From Novipirellula herctigrandis (GTDB lineage: Bacteria > Planctomycetota > Planctomycetia > Pirellulales > Pirellulaceae), in contig SJPJ01000002.1 in the NCBI GenBank assembly GCA_007859835.1, forward strand, positions 473,772 to 537,771: a stretch of DNA of 64,000 bases, given 5' to 3'. Positions 8,920-18,387 of this stretch are shown here, piece by piece. Each line of letters opens with the position of its first letter. Positions within the stretch are counted from its first letter, which is position 1. The position numbers were made by a program, and so were the translations under genes. The notes beneath the pieces are model-generated. The model was not told the origin of the DNA. It was given only the letters and a program-made list of their open reading frames with translations, and searched no databases.

Positions 8920-9363
8920 CTACTGTTTCTTGCTGACAAAGAGCAAATGGTCGCATACCAATACCGTATCGCCATGTTGATTGACCACTTCCAAGTGTTC
9001 CGTGACAATCCCCATCTCAGGCCGCTTGTGATGGTCCCGTTTTTCCGAGATCGTGACGACCGTGTGTAACGTGTCGTTAATAAAGACGGGCTTCAAAAAC
9101 CGCAGCCGATCGTAACCGTAACTCATTGCGACCGGGTTAATTTCGTTTGCCGTTAAGCCAACGCCGACAGAAAAAGTCAAAGTACCGTGAACGATGCGTT
9201 GTTTGAAATCCTGAGTCTTGCACCACTCAGCGTCCATATGGTGCGGAAAAAAGTCGCCTGTTTGGCCGGCGTGCAGCACAATATCGGCCTCGGTAATCGT
9301 TCGCCCAAGCGTCGTACGTTGGGAATCGATTTGGTAGTCTTCGTAATAAGTCTCTTGAAACAT
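8920..9363 (-). CDS. MaoC-like hot-dog hydratase, catalytic residues intact
   Basis: The 147-residue protein has the single hot-dog fold of MaoC/R-specific enoyl-CoA hydratases. The hydratase motif reads GDFFPHHMD: Asp, then Pro, with His at the canonical position five residues after Asp, so hydration of a 2-enoyl-CoA or a similar thioester is plausible. A second block, [20 protein letters not shown], matches the family core strand and recurs in the paralogue at 12614. The ATG at 9363 lies one base beyond the iclR stop codon, indicating tight coupling. The enzyme probably works with the class III CoA-transferases encoded across the divergent promoter. Its substrate is unknown. Confidence 0.85.
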   Translation of the reverse strand: MFQETYYEDYQIDSQRTTLGRTITEADIVLHAGQTGDFFPHHMDAEWCKTQDFKQRIVHGTLTFSVGVGLTANEINPVAMSYGYDRLRFLKPVFINDTLHTVVTISEKRDHHKRPEMGIVTEHLEVVNQHGDTVLVCDHLLFVSKKQ

Positions 9364-9364
9364 G

Positions 9365-10129
9365 CTATGCCTTTCTAAAAATCTCGGTGAGTCGGTCAAC
9401 CGCTTGACGCACCGCTGGTAGTAAGACGGAGTTTTGTGTTTTCTGAGTCCACTTCAAAATACAGGGAACACCAAGGACGACGTCTTCGCCAAGCCACACG
9501 CGGGGAATCAAAATATCGACATCCAACACACCGGGTGTCGGAGAACTAGGAGCCACTAGTTCGAATTTGCGTTGCAACGACTTCAACTGTGCGTCAACCT
9601 TTGATCGCTGTGGAGCAGTCATTTCCAAATAGTCCGTGTCGCTTTGAAGCCAAAGGTTGCGTGTTTCGATCGGCAAATGGGCCAGCAACAATTTGCCAGC
9701 GGTGGTTTGCACCGCCGCGTAGGTTGTCTCTTCGCTGATGTTCAGCGAGTGCATATGGGGACTCGGTTGATTGTGGATCACTCGTACCCTACCACCATCA
9801 AGAATCGACAAATGACACGATTCGCCAACCGTATGAGCAAGCTCGCGCATTGGTCCCGATGCGACGTCACGGAAACGTTGATGCGCCGGACATAACTGAG
9901 CCAAACTGTACAATCGCATGGTCGGGCGGTATTCACCCGAACCGGGGTCGCGCTGCACATACCCGCGCTGCTCGAGACAATTCAAAAGACGAAACACGGA
10001 ACTAACTGGCTTGCCAGTCTCTAACGCAATCGCTTTCTGAGAGAGCGATTCGGGCGATGCCAACAACAATTCCATCAGGTCAAGACCGTGGTCGAACGCA
10101 GGAACGCTGTATTTGATCGCTGCGGACAT
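9365..10129 (-). CDS. IclR-family transcriptional regulator
   Basis: The protein has 254 residues. An N-terminal winged helix-turn-helix ([20 protein letters not shown] at about residues 28-47, then [16 protein letters not shown] as wing) is followed by the GAF-like IclR effector domain ([34 protein letters not shown]). IclR proteins bind small acids or sugars and control catabolic operons, often including their own. The ATG at 10129 starts the helix-turn-helix domain at the usual spacing. It is the first gene of a leftward operon and divergent from the large rightward cluster; two palindromes in the shared promoter region are candidate operators. Confidence 0.92.
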   Translation of the reverse strand: MSAAIKYSVPAFDHGLDLMELLLASPESLSQKAIALETGKPVSSVFRLLNCLEQRGYVQRDPGSGEYRPTMRLYSLAQLCPAHQRFRDVASGPMRELAHTVGESCHLSILDGGRVRVIHNQPSPHMHSLNISEETTYAAVQTTAGKLLLAHLPIETRNLWLQSDTDYLEMTAPQRSKVDAQLKSLQRKFELVAPSSPTPGVLDVDILIPRVWLGEDVVLGVPCILKWTQKTQNSVLLPAVRQAVDRLTEIFRKA

Positions 10130-10212
10130 TAGCCACACCAAAAAGACGAAAGAGACGGAATGGGCGTGTTTCGTGACCCAGCGCGCAATTCACAATGCAA
10201 AAATAAACGACA

Positions 10213-10226
10213 GTATTCTAAAATAC
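10213..10226. promoter_or_regulatory. Candidate operator, inverted repeat GTATT-N4-AATAC
   Basis: Perfect 5-bp arms (10213-10217 and 10222-10226) separated by CTAA, in the 171-bp divergent iclR promoter region. IclR regulators commonly bind AT-rich palindromes near promoters; binding here is inferred. Confidence 0.4.
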
Positions 10227-10252
10227 CGCTTGACCAGTTGCCGCACAAGTGT

Positions 10253-10266
10253 TTTCATATATGAAA
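10253..10266. promoter_or_regulatory. Candidate IclR operator, perfect 14-bp palindrome
   Basis: TTTCATATATGAAA is a perfect palindrome ending 34 bp before the ATG of the first rightward gene. Its TTTCA/TGAAA arms resemble operators of KdgR-type IclR regulators. It is well placed to overlap the rightward promoter. Confidence 0.5.
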
Positions 10267-10300
10267 TCTAATTCTTGTCCGTAAAAACGCGTGACTCTCG

Positions 10301-11482
10301 ATGACTCATCCTCCTGTCCACCTTCGCGGTATCACTTGGGACCACACTCGGGGCTACGTTCCAATGGTCGCGACAGCCCAACGCTTTGGTGAATTGCACC
10401 CCGGCGTGTCGATCTCGTGGGAAAAGCGTTCTCTGCAAGAGTTCGCCGATCAGCCGCTTGAGGAATTGGCCGCCAAATACGACCTGCTTGTGATCGACCA
10501 TCCCTGGGCGGGTTTTGCATCCGAACATGGCGTTTTGAAATCGCTCAATTCACTGTTGCCCTCGGATTACCTTGCGGATCAAGCCGAACAAACGGTGGGT
10601 CCGTCATTCGAAAGCTATTCGTTTGATGACCAGCAATGGGCGTTGGCGATCGATGCGGCAACCCCCGTCGCTTCATGGCGCCCGGATTTGTTGGCGCAAA
10701 ATGATACAACCGTCCCCGCGACATGGGAGGAACTTCTTGCATTGGCCCGCTGTGGCTTGGTACTCGTTCCCGGAATCGCGCAAGACACGTTGATGAATTT
10801 CTACATGCTCGGTTGCCGATTGAGCGACGATGTTAGCGAAGGCGGTTTGTTTACGAGTGAAGAGGAAGTCATTTCAGAGACGCTGGGATTAGAAATACTT
10901 GAACGGCTCCGAGAGTTAGCCAATTGGTTGCCCGTCGAATCATTCGAGTGGAACCCGATTCGCATTTACGAAATGATGACCCAACACGACGAATGGGCGT
11001 ACTGCCCGTTCGCTTACGGCTATTCCAACTACGCTCGAGCCGGCTATGCACGCCGACGATTAAAATACGGTGACGTGGTTCAATACAAAGATGGCCCGCT
11101 GCGAACGACTCTGGGAGGCACGGGGCTAGCCGTTTCAAGTAAATGCAAACATTTGGACACGGCGACCGCGTATGTGAAAATGGTTGCCGGTGCCGAATGC
11201 CAACAAACACAATTCACCGAAAATGGCGGACAACCCGGTTATCGCAAAGCGTGGCTCGACGATGAAATGAATCGCCGAACAGACAATTATTTCTGCGACA
11301 CGTTGCCTTGTTTGGATCGCGCCTACTTGCGACCTCGCTATAGCGGAAGTCTTCAATTCCAAGGTCGCGATGGCGGTGGCGCCCCAATCCGTGCCTACTT
11401 GATGGACGGTGGCGACCCTAAGAAAGTGCTCGAACAATTGAACGCAATGTATCGCGCATCGCAACAAGGAAAATCTCTATGA
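10301..11482 (+). CDS. ABC-type sugar-binding-protein fold, apparently cytosolic
   Basis: The 393-residue sequence matches family 1 extracellular solute-binding proteins (for example an [14 protein letters not shown] opening, a [14 protein letters not shown] segment and the [26 protein letters not shown]-terminal hinge region). However, it starts directly at the first beta strand, has no signal peptide or lipobox, and contains about seven cysteines, as expected for a cytosolic protein. No ABC permease or ATPase is encoded nearby. It is the first gene of the rightward operon, and its stop overlaps the CoA-transferase start as ATGA. It may sense or carry a ligand, or have become an enzyme subunit; the function is unknown. 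A paralogue lies at 15958. Confidence 0.8.
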   Translation: MTHPPVHLRGITWDHTRGYVPMVATAQRFGELHPGVSISWEKRSLQEFADQPLEELAAKYDLLVIDHPWAGFASEHGVLKSLNSLLPSDYLADQAEQTVGPSFESYSFDDQQWALAIDAATPVASWRPDLLAQNDTTVPATWEELLALARCGLVLVPGIAQDTLMNFYMLGCRLSDDVSEGGLFTSEEEVISETLGLEILERLRELANWLPVESFEWNPIRIYEMMTQHDEWAYCPFAYGYSNYARAGYARRRLKYGDVVQYKDGPLRTTLGGTGLAVSSKCKHLDTATAYVKMVAGAECQQTQFTENGGQPGYRKAWLDDEMNRRTDNYFCDTLPCLDRAYLRPRYSGSLQFQGRDGGGAPIRAYLMDGGDPKKVLEQLNAMYRASQQGKSL

Positions 11483-12621
11483 GGCCACTCGAAGGGCTAT
11501 TGGTGCTTGAGTTCTGTCAATATCTCGCCGGCCCTTGGGCGGGATTACGATTGGCGGATCTTGGGGCAACCGTCATCAAAATCGAGCGTCCGGTAAAAGG
11601 CGAAGCTTGTCGGCAATTGGCGACAAAGAACCTGTTCGTCGATGGTGACAGCCTAGTTTTTCATACGATCAATCGAGGGAAACAATCGTTCGCAGCCAAC
11701 CTGAAAGACCCCGAGGACTTGGCAACCGTGAAGAAGCTTGTCGCTCGTGCGGACGTGATGACGCATAACTTTCGCCCGGGTGTGATGGACAAACTCGGCC
11801 TCAACTATGATGTCGTTCGCCAATTAAACCCTGGGATTATCTATGGCGAAGTGTCGGGGTACGGCAAGGAAGGACCATGGCGAAACAAGCCAGGGCAGGA
11901 CCTTTTGGCTCAATCAATGACCGGTTTGATGTTCCTATCGGGTCGTCGCGATTCCCCGCCGGTGCCGTTTGGACTCGCATCTGCTGACGCAATTTGCGGC
12001 GTCCATTTTGCTCAAGGTATCTTGGCGGCGCTAGTGCGTCGCGGAAAAACCAAACAAGGTGCGTTGGTCGAAGTGAGCCTGGTCGAATCGACCATTGATA
12101 TGCAATTCGAGGCTTTGACGACATTTTTGAACGATGGTCACCGATTGCCAAACCGAAGCCCTCGCTTTGCCGCACATCCTTATCAAGGTGCACCCTACGG
12201 CGTTTATCCGACCAGCAACGGACATTTAGCCTTAGCGATGGGACCGCTTGACGTGCTCGGGCAAATGTTAGAATTGGCGCAGATCGCTCAGTACACGGAC
12301 AAACGATCCCGTTTTCAGCACGCGGACGCTATCCGTCAAGAGATCGCTGACAAACTAAAAACAGAATCCACATCGCATTGGTTGCAGCTGTTGGAACCGG
12401 CTGATGTTTGGTGTGCAGAGGTGCTGACCTATGACGAACTTCGCGAGCGAGGCGGATACCAAATTTTAGAGATGGAACAAGAAGTCCGTCGTGCCGATTC
12501 CGTCGTGAAGACTCTGCGCTGCCCTATTCGAATTAATGGCGAGCGATTGTTCTGCACGGATGCTGCACCGCGCGTTGGCAGCGATACCGATCGAGTTCTG
12601 AAAGAGATCTCCGATGCCTGA
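11479..12621 (+). CDS. Class III (CaiB/BaiF) CoA-transferase, first copy
   Basis: It is a 380-residue family III CoA-transferase, a class that moves CoA between carboxylic acids through aspartyl thioester chemistry, or acts in some members as an acyl-CoA racemase. The sequence shows the N-terminal [19 protein letters not shown]-type opening, [32 protein letters not shown] and the catalytic Asp141 in [11 protein letters not shown]. The substrate is not readable. The start overlaps the previous stop by ATGA, and the next gene begins eight bases before this stop, so it is coupled on both sides. It is paralogous to the enzyme at 14701, and the two could form a heteromer like other two-subunit family III transferases; that is inference. 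Confidence 0.92.
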   Translation: MRPLEGLLVLEFCQYLAGPWAGLRLADLGATVIKIERPVKGEACRQLATKNLFVDGDSLVFHTINRGKQSFAANLKDPEDLATVKKLVARADVMTHNFRPGVMDKLGLNYDVVRQLNPGIIYGEVSGYGKEGPWRNKPGQDLLAQSMTGLMFLSGRRDSPPVPFGLASADAICGVHFAQGILAALVRRGKTKQGALVEVSLVESTIDMQFEALTTFLNDGHRLPNRSPRFAAHPYQGAPYGVYPTSNGHLALAMGPLDVLGQMLELAQIAQYTDKRSRFQHADAIRQEIADKLKTESTSHWLQLLEPADVWCAEVLTYDELRERGGYQILEMEQEVRRADSVVKTLRCPIRINGERLFCTDAAPRVGSDTDRVLKEISDA

Positions 12622-13135
12622 ACAAACCCCTCCTGAAAAGCACGCCGAAGTTCCCTCGTTCAATGTCGAAGATTGGATGTACGAGGACTTCGAGATCGGT
12701 CTGAAACGCCGTTCGATTTGCCGGACAATTTCCGAAGGCGAAGCGATGATGTTTAACGCAATGGTGTTGGACATGCATCCCTACGTCGGCGATCAACGTT
12801 TCGCAGAAAACGAAGGTGCGTTCGGAAAACGTCTCGTCGCCGGAGCTCAAGTTTTCAGCTATGGCCTCGGTCTGATGGCAAACAACAACGTCCATACCTT
12901 CAGCTACGGCTACGACAAACTGCGTTTTATCAAACCCGTCTTTATCGGCGATACGATCTACACGATTCGCACGCATTTAAGCAAACGGCCAAAGTACAAA
13001 GAAATGGGCTTGGTTGTCGTTAGCTACGAGATTTTTAAGAACGAAGGTGAGTTGGTGATGTACGCCGAGCACTTACAGACTGTCAAATATCGTGATCCAT
13101 CAAAATGGACCGGCGAATTGGAAAAGAAGGTTTAG
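12614..13135 (+). CDS. MaoC-like hot-dog protein with altered active site
   Basis: The 173-residue protein is a MaoC-domain protein paralogous to that at 8920: the block [20 protein letters not shown] is nearly shared. In the hydratase motif, however, the canonical D-x-N-P-x-H-x-D reads DMHPYVGD, so the catalytic His position is Val and the Asn position is His. It may be inactive, use the shifted His, or act as a structural partner of the active paralogue. It starts within the last codons of the CoA-transferase gene, ends 30 bp before the fucosidase start, and has no signal peptide. Confidence 0.82.
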   Translation: MPEQTPPEKHAEVPSFNVEDWMYEDFEIGLKRRSICRTISEGEAMMFNAMVLDMHPYVGDQRFAENEGAFGKRLVAGAQVFSYGLGLMANNNVHTFSYGYDKLRFIKPVFIGDTIYTIRTHLSKRPKYKEMGLVVVSYEIFKNEGELVMYAEHLQTVKYRDPSKWTGELEKKV

Positions 13136-13165
13136 CCCCAAATCACTCCCCTCAGGGAATCCAAC

Positions 13166-14704
13166 ATGAAAAGCTTGCTCCTTACCTCCGTGCTGTCGAT
13201 TGCTTGCTGTATCGCAGGTTATCCGCTCTCAGCAGAGGAACCTTCCGATAGCCCTTCCAGTGCTGCTTTCAAGGCCGATTGGGAATCACTGCAACAGTAC
13301 AAGTGCCCCGATTGGTTCCGCGATGCGAAATTTGGAATCTACGCTCACTGGGGTCTGTACTCTGCTCCGCGAGGCCACAGCAACACCGACTGGTACGGCC
13401 GAAACATGTACAAGGAAGGCCATCCGAACAATGTCGAACACCTGCAGCGTTTCGGCGAACTGGATGAGTTTGGGTACAAAGACTTTGCGCCGCTGTTTAC
13501 TGCGGAAAACTTCAACGCCGACGAATGGGTCGACATCTATGTGAAAGCGGGCGCTCGGTTCGCAGGCCCCGTAGGCGAACACGCCGATGGTTTTTCGATG
13601 TGGGATTCGAAAGTCAATCCCTGGAATGCCGTCGACAAAGGCCCCAAACGTGACGTCGTTGCCGAGATGAAAAAGGCTGTCGAAAAGCGTGGTTTGAAGT
13701 TTCTGGTCAGCATGCACCATTCATGGCTTTGGGGTTGGTATCCGACATGGGACAAAAACACCGACGCAGGGGACCCCAAGTACGCATCCCTCTACGGCGA
13801 ACCGCTTCCATCCATCCGAGCACAAGGCGTCGGTTTGCGGTACGCAGTCCGTTCGAACATGTGGACCGATCCGATGCCTTCGGATGAATTTGAAAAAGTG
13901 TGGCTCGAAAAGATCAACGAAGTCGTAACCGGCTACGCACCGGACTTGCTGTGGTTTGACAACCGCATGCAGATCCTAACTGAAAAAGCCCGCATGCAAA
14001 TGGCCGCTGGCTACTACAACCATGCAATGAAGAATGGCCAAGAACCCGTATTGACCTACAAGCGTCCCGATTTGGCTATTGGAACAGCGACGGTTGACCT
14101 GGAACGCAGTCGCATGCCTGACATCTATCCAGACCCGTGGCTGACCGACACATCGATTTCACCTTCAACGTGGGCCTACGCGGTTGACATGGATGTTTAT
14201 CCGGTGGATCGAGTTGTCCATGACCTCATCGACATCGTCAGCAAGAACGGATGTATGTTGCTGAATGTTGCACCCACCCCCGATGGCTTGATCCCCGAAG
14301 AGCAAAAGAAAATTCTATTGGGGATAGGCGAATGGTTGAAAGTCAATGGGGAAGCGATCTATGGGTCGCGTCCTTGGTTGATGTTTGGCGAAGGTCCCAC
14401 GGTGACTCCCGTAGGGCATCTATCCGACGTTGGCTTCAAGGGATTTTCGGATGATGACATTCGCTACACGACCAACAACGGAAACCTATACGCGATCGCG
14501 CTGGGAATTCCCAAAGATGGAAAAGATGTCCGATGTGGTTGGTTGGGCACAGCGACTTATCGCGGTGAGATCAACGACGTTTCGCTTGTCGGTCACGATG
14601 AAAAAATCAATTGGAAACGCAGCGTCGATGGTTTGATGATCGAAGTACCATCCGACACCGCCCTGAAGCACGCTCTCGTGTTCCGAATCAAGAGAGAACA
14701 ATGA
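13166..14704 (+). CDS. Alpha-L-fucosidase, GH29, secreted
   Basis: This 512-residue protein has an N-terminal signal peptide (about residues 1-23, cleavage likely near PLSA-EE), so it acts in the periplasm-like space or outside. The GH29 signatures are visible: [36 protein letters not shown], and the nucleophile Asp265 in PDLLWFDNR. After the barrel, a C-terminal beta domain follows (from about residue 395). It would release L-fucose from glycans. It sits inside the CoA-transferase operon, overlapping the next gene as ATGA, which ties fucose or a fucose-like sugar to that pathway. A ribosome binding site (AGGGA) precedes the ATG. Confidence 0.92.
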   Translation: MKSLLLTSVLSIACCIAGYPLSAEEPSDSPSSAAFKADWESLQQYKCPDWFRDAKFGIYAHWGLYSAPRGHSNTDWYGRNMYKEGHPNNVEHLQRFGELDEFGYKDFAPLFTAENFNADEWVDIYVKAGARFAGPVGEHADGFSMWDSKVNPWNAVDKGPKRDVVAEMKKAVEKRGLKFLVSMHHSWLWGWYPTWDKNTDAGDPKYASLYGEPLPSIRAQGVGLRYAVRSNMWTDPMPSDEFEKVWLEKINEVVTGYAPDLLWFDNRMQILTEKARMQMAAGYYNHAMKNGQEPVLTYKRPDLAIGTATVDLERSRMPDIYPDPWLTDTSISPSTWAYAVDMDVYPVDRVVHDLIDIVSKNGCMLLNVAPTPDGLIPEEQKKILLGIGEWLKVNGEAIYGSRPWLMFGEGPTVTPVGHLSDVGFKGFSDDDIRYTTNNGNLYAIALGIPKDGKDVRCGWLGTATYRGEINDVSLVGHDEKINWKRSVDGLMIEVPSDTALKHALVFRIKREQ

Positions 14705-15840
14705 AACCGCTCGAAGATATTCTCGTTGTCGATTTAAGCCAATTCTTGTCGGGACCTTCCGCTAGTCTTCGACTGGCGGACCTGGGGGCTCGCGTGATCA
14801 AAATCGAACGCCCCGAAACAGGTGACATTTGTCGCCATTTATACGTTTCGGATGTGGACATCGACGGCGAATCGACGATTTTTCACGCGATCAATCGCAA
14901 CAAGGAAGGCTACCAAGCGGACCTAAAAAATGCCGATGACCTAGCGAAGGTCAGACAATTGATCGACCGAGCCGATGTAGTCATTCACAACTTTCGCCCG
15001 GGCGTGATCGACCGGTTTGGCTTGGACTACAAAAGCGTCAAAGCGACGAACCCAACCGTTGTATATGGCGAGATTAGTGGATACGGCAAAGAGGGTCCTT
15101 GGCGAGAAAAGGCAGGTCAGGATCTTTTGGCACAGTCGTTGTCGGGCATGACTTGGCTCAGTGGCAATGCATCCGACGGGCCAGTACCGGTCGGCGTGGC
15201 GGTAGCCGACATTTGGGCTGGCGCGTTATTAGTAACCGGAATTTTGGCTTGTTTGGTACGCCGATCGGTCCGCGGCGAAGGTGGATTAGTCGAAGTCAAT
15301 ATGCTCGAAGCAATGCTCGATTACCAATTCGAACCAATGACGGTCTACTTACAAGACGGCGAACTTCCCCAGCGAACCAAAACCAATAACGCACACGCAC
15401 TTCTTGGTGCTCCGTATGGAGTCTACGCAACGAGTGACGGCTATCTGTCGCTTGCCATGGGCAGTATCCCCGCGCTCGGTGCGCTATTGGATTGCCCTGC
15501 GTTGACCGAGTACACCGACCCCAATAGTTGGTATGACGAGCGAGACACGATCAAACAGATATTGGTCGACCTGCTGAAAACTCGATCGACAACCGATTGG
15601 TTGGCGATTCTTGAACCAGCAGACATTTGGTGCGCTGAAGTCCTGAATTGGAAAACGATGATGGACCACGAAGGGTTCCAAATCTTGGGGATGACTCAGG
15701 AGGTCATGCGAGGTAACGGAACAACCTACGCAACCACATGTTGCCCGATACGAATCGATGGTAAGCGATTGACTGCGGAACGAGGTTCCTGCGACCTAGG
15801 CGAGCATAATGCCGCGATCGATCAAGAGTTTGCAATTTGA
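14701..15840 (+). CDS. Class III (CaiB/BaiF) CoA-transferase, second copy
   Basis: It is a 379-residue family III CoA-transferase closely similar to the copy at 11479, with matching blocks from [14 protein letters not shown] through [29 protein letters not shown] and catalytic Asp141 in [11 protein letters not shown]. Both copies keep the aspartate, unlike some two-subunit enzymes in which only one does. The ATG overlaps the fucosidase stop (ATGA); the longer frame to 14611 overlaps that gene and is rejected. The pair plus MaoC proteins suggests activation of a hydroxy or unsaturated acid as a CoA thioester followed by hydration or dehydration; the acid is unknown. Confidence 0.92.
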   Translation: MKPLEDILVVDLSQFLSGPSASLRLADLGARVIKIERPETGDICRHLYVSDVDIDGESTIFHAINRNKEGYQADLKNADDLAKVRQLIDRADVVIHNFRPGVIDRFGLDYKSVKATNPTVVYGEISGYGKEGPWREKAGQDLLAQSLSGMTWLSGNASDGPVPVGVAVADIWAGALLVTGILACLVRRSVRGEGGLVEVNMLEAMLDYQFEPMTVYLQDGELPQRTKTNNAHALLGAPYGVYATSDGYLSLAMGSIPALGALLDCPALTEYTDPNSWYDERDTIKQILVDLLKTRSTTDWLAILEPADIWCAEVLNWKTMMDHEGFQILGMTQEVMRGNGTTYATTCCPIRIDGKRLTAERGSCDLGEHNAAIDQEFAI

Positions 15841-15957
15841 TCATCAAGAAGAGCTGCGGTATTTTCTGGCCGCTTTTTAACAGCAAACGAAGGAACTAAA
15901 AGATTGTGGCAGGATGCCAAATGGACCAGACGCGTTTGTAATCAAGAGAGCTTAGAA

Positions 15958-17196
15958 ATGGCATCCAACCGAAAAGATGTTTTGCGAATCGCGGTTCGGG
16001 AATTCGAACCGTTCGAACGATCGATCGCAGAAATGTGGGAAGCGTACTGCAAGCAAACCGGTTGCCAAATGCAATTGGACGCGGTCGCAATGGACTTGCA
16101 CGATCTTCACGAGGCAACCATCGGTAGCGGCGGATTACATGATGGCGATTGGGACATTGCCCATGTCACGACCGACTTCATTGCCGAGGCACACGCGACT
16201 GACTCACTATTGAACTTGCGTTCAAGGCTTAACCTAAAGCCGCCTCATGATTTCCCCGCTGGTTGGTCTGAGTCGATGCTAGGCTTTCAAGACTTTGGCG
16301 ATTCCATTGTCGGTGTCCCCTTTCACGATGGACCGGAGTGCTTGATCTATCGCAAAGACTTATTCGCTGATCCGACGAACCAGCAAGCGTACAAAAGTCA
16401 AAAGGGCAAGGATCTGACGCTACCGGAAACTTGGGATGACTTTCACGAAATCGCACGATTCTTCACCCGTCCTGAGGAAAACCTGTACGGCACCGTTGTC
16501 GCTGGCTTTCCGGATGGTCACAACACGGTGTTTGACTTTGCATTGCATGTTTGGACGCGAGGTGGCGAACTAGTCGATTCCAATGGTCGAGTGGTCGTCG
16601 ATTCACCTGCGGCACACGGAGCCATGCGATACTACCGAAAACTGCTGCAAGATTCGTCTGCTATTCACCCCGAATGTCGCACCTACGATTCGGTGAAATC
16701 AGGCCTTGCGTTCGCGCGCGGCGAAGTGGCGATGATGGTCAATTGGTTCGGTTTCGCTTCGATGAGCGAAGTGGTTGCCGAGAGTGTCGTGAAGGGCAAA
16801 GTCGACCTGGCACCGATTCCACATGCACCGGGCTGCGACTCCGCTTCACTTAACTGTTACTGGATTTACGCAATCGGCTCCGGATCGCCTCATGCTGAAA
16901 TTGCGTACGATTTCATTTGCTACATGATCAATCCTGAAAACGACAAACGATTGACACTCAATGGCGGCACGGGGTGCCGAATAAGCACGTGGCACGACAA
17001 GGATGTGAATCGCGAGGTTCCCTATTACTATCGGTTAGAAGCTTTGCACGAACACGCACGTACCTTGCCACGACTAGCCAATTGGGCTCAGTTGGCAGAA
17101 GCAATCGACGAATTAGTGCTACGAACGATGGATAGCGATACTCCGATCGAAGAAATCACGTCCGACGCACAGAAACGCATCGACTCCATGGTTTAA
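15958..17196 (+). CDS. ABC-type sugar-binding-protein fold, cytosolic, second copy
   Basis: The 412-residue protein has the family 1 solute-binding fold (FEPFERSIAEMWEAYCKQTG opening, GVPFHDGPECLIYRKDLF, ALHVWTRGGELVDSNGRVV, GLAFARGEVAMMVNW). The ATG at 15958, preceded by an AGAGAG ribosome binding site, starts just before the first strand, so there is no signal peptide. About nine cysteines again point to a reducing compartment. No permease gene accompanies it. It follows the second CoA-transferase by 117 bp and precedes the oxidoreductase by 27 bp. Like its paralogue at 10301 it may be an intracellular ligand-binding or converted catalytic protein. Confidence 0.8.
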   Translation: MASNRKDVLRIAVREFEPFERSIAEMWEAYCKQTGCQMQLDAVAMDLHDLHEATIGSGGLHDGDWDIAHVTTDFIAEAHATDSLLNLRSRLNLKPPHDFPAGWSESMLGFQDFGDSIVGVPFHDGPECLIYRKDLFADPTNQQAYKSQKGKDLTLPETWDDFHEIARFFTRPEENLYGTVVAGFPDGHNTVFDFALHVWTRGGELVDSNGRVVVDSPAAHGAMRYYRKLLQDSSAIHPECRTYDSVKSGLAFARGEVAMMVNWFGFASMSEVVAESVVKGKVDLAPIPHAPGCDSASLNCYWIYAIGSGSPHAEIAYDFICYMINPENDKRLTLNGGTGCRISTWHDKDVNREVPYYYRLEALHEHARTLPRLANWAQLAEAIDELVLRTMDSDTPIEEITSDAQKRIDSMV

Positions 17197-17223
17197 TCTT
17201 TCACTTTTCCCGAGGACACACTG

Positions 17224-18297
17224 ATGGACATCCAATACAAACCCGAACTTCCAACGCGTGGCGTTCCCATCATCATTTTGGGTGCCGGTGGAATTGTCAA
17301 AGATGCTCACTTGCCCGCTTACAAACAGGCGGGCCTTACCGTTCACGGAATTTACAATCGAACGATCGAAAAGGCGCGACGATTAGCGGCGCAGTACGAC
17401 ATTCCCAATGTGTACGATTCGATTGAACAAGCGGTCGCCGATGCCCCGTCGGAAGTGGTTTGGGACATCGCGGTGATGCCGCCTCAGTTTGTGGATGTGC
17501 TCGACAAGCTACCGGAAAACTCGCATGTGCTGATCCAAAAACCCATGGGCGATGACTGGGCTCAGACACTTGCGATTCGCGACAAATGCCACGAAAAAGG
17601 CCATCAAGCTGCGATCAATTGCCAATTGCGGTTTGCTCCGTTCGTGATGGCGACGCGGTGGCTATTGGATCAGGGATTGCTTGGCGAGTTGCACCACCTC
17701 GAAGTTCACGTTGAAGTGTACACGCCGTGGCATTTGTTCCCTCATATTCATCCGCTTCCGCGAGTGGAGATTCAACAACACAGCATTCACTACGTCGATT
17801 TGATCCGATCGTTCTTTGGCGATCCGGAAAACATCTATGCGCGGACGGTGAAGCACCCCAAACAAGCGGAACTGGCATCGACACGAAGCACAATCATCAT
17901 GGATTACGGCGACGAGATTCAAGCAACGATTTTGACAAATCACGGTCACGACTTCGGACCGCACAACCAACAAAGCTATATCAAGTGGGAAGGAACCAAG
18001 GGCGCAGTCAAGGCAAAGATGGGATTGCTGATGAATTATCCCGATGGAGTGCCCGATCACTTTGAGTATTGTTTGCTGAACAAAGACGCCCCCCCAAAGT
18101 GGGAAACCGTTCAGCTTGAAGGTTCGTGGTTTCCCGAGGCGTTCGTTGGCACAATGGCGTCCGTCCAGCGACATTTAGAAGGAACCGCCGATTCGATGCC
18201 TACCAATATCGACGATGTGATGCGGACAATGGCATGTGTCGAAGCTGCATACGAATCGAATGCGAACGGTGGCAGCAAAGTCGACTACGGTGTTTAG
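17224..18297 (+). CDS. Gfo/Idh/MocA-family oxidoreductase
   Basis: The 357-residue protein starts with a Rossmann motif, IILGAGGIVKDAHLPAYKQAG, preceded by a GAGGA ribosome binding site. The family EKP motif appears as IQKPMGDDW, and the C-terminal half is the alpha/beta GFO_IDH_MocA domain with the typical GGLL-like IQHHSIHYVDLIRSFFG-type His segment (QQHSIHYVDL). Such enzymes oxidise or reduce sugars or inositols with NAD(P). Glu is replaced by Gln in the cofactor-loop motif (E-K-P to Q-K-P). It is the last gene of the rightward cluster, ahead of a hairpin, and probably oxidises the sugar delivered by the fucosidase and symporter; this is inferred. Confidence 0.88.
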   Translation: MDIQYKPELPTRGVPIIILGAGGIVKDAHLPAYKQAGLTVHGIYNRTIEKARRLAAQYDIPNVYDSIEQAVADAPSEVVWDIAVMPPQFVDVLDKLPENSHVLIQKPMGDDWAQTLAIRDKCHEKGHQAAINCQLRFAPFVMATRWLLDQGLLGELHHLEVHVEVYTPWHLFPHIHPLPRVEIQQHSIHYVDLIRSFFGDPENIYARTVKHPKQAELASTRSTIIMDYGDEIQATILTNHGHDFGPHNQQSYIKWEGTKGAVKAKMGLLMNYPDGVPDHFEYCLLNKDAPPKWETVQLEGSWFPEAFVGTMASVQRHLEGTADSMPTNIDDVMRTMACVEAAYESNANGGSKVDYGV

Positions 18298-18344
18298 AAC
18301 GAGCCCAAATCGATTTGCACCGGGTCCAACTTTGCTTCAAACCG

Positions 18345-18370
18345 TTGTGACGCCTGTGCTCACGTCACAA
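18345..18370. terminator. Hairpin between convergent genes, possible bidirectional terminator
   Basis: Arms TTGTGACG (18345-18352) and CGTCACAA (18363-18370) are perfectly complementary around a 10-nt loop. It sits between the oxidoreductase stop and the GH16 stop. There is no strong T-run, so termination is only likely. Confidence 0.4.
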
Positions 18371-18387
18371 TAATTGGCAACAGGCAC

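Noticed and set aside
10301-17196. A complete ABC sugar importer
   Set aside because: Two binding-protein folds are present, but no permease or ATPase gene lies in the cluster, and neither binding protein has an export signal.
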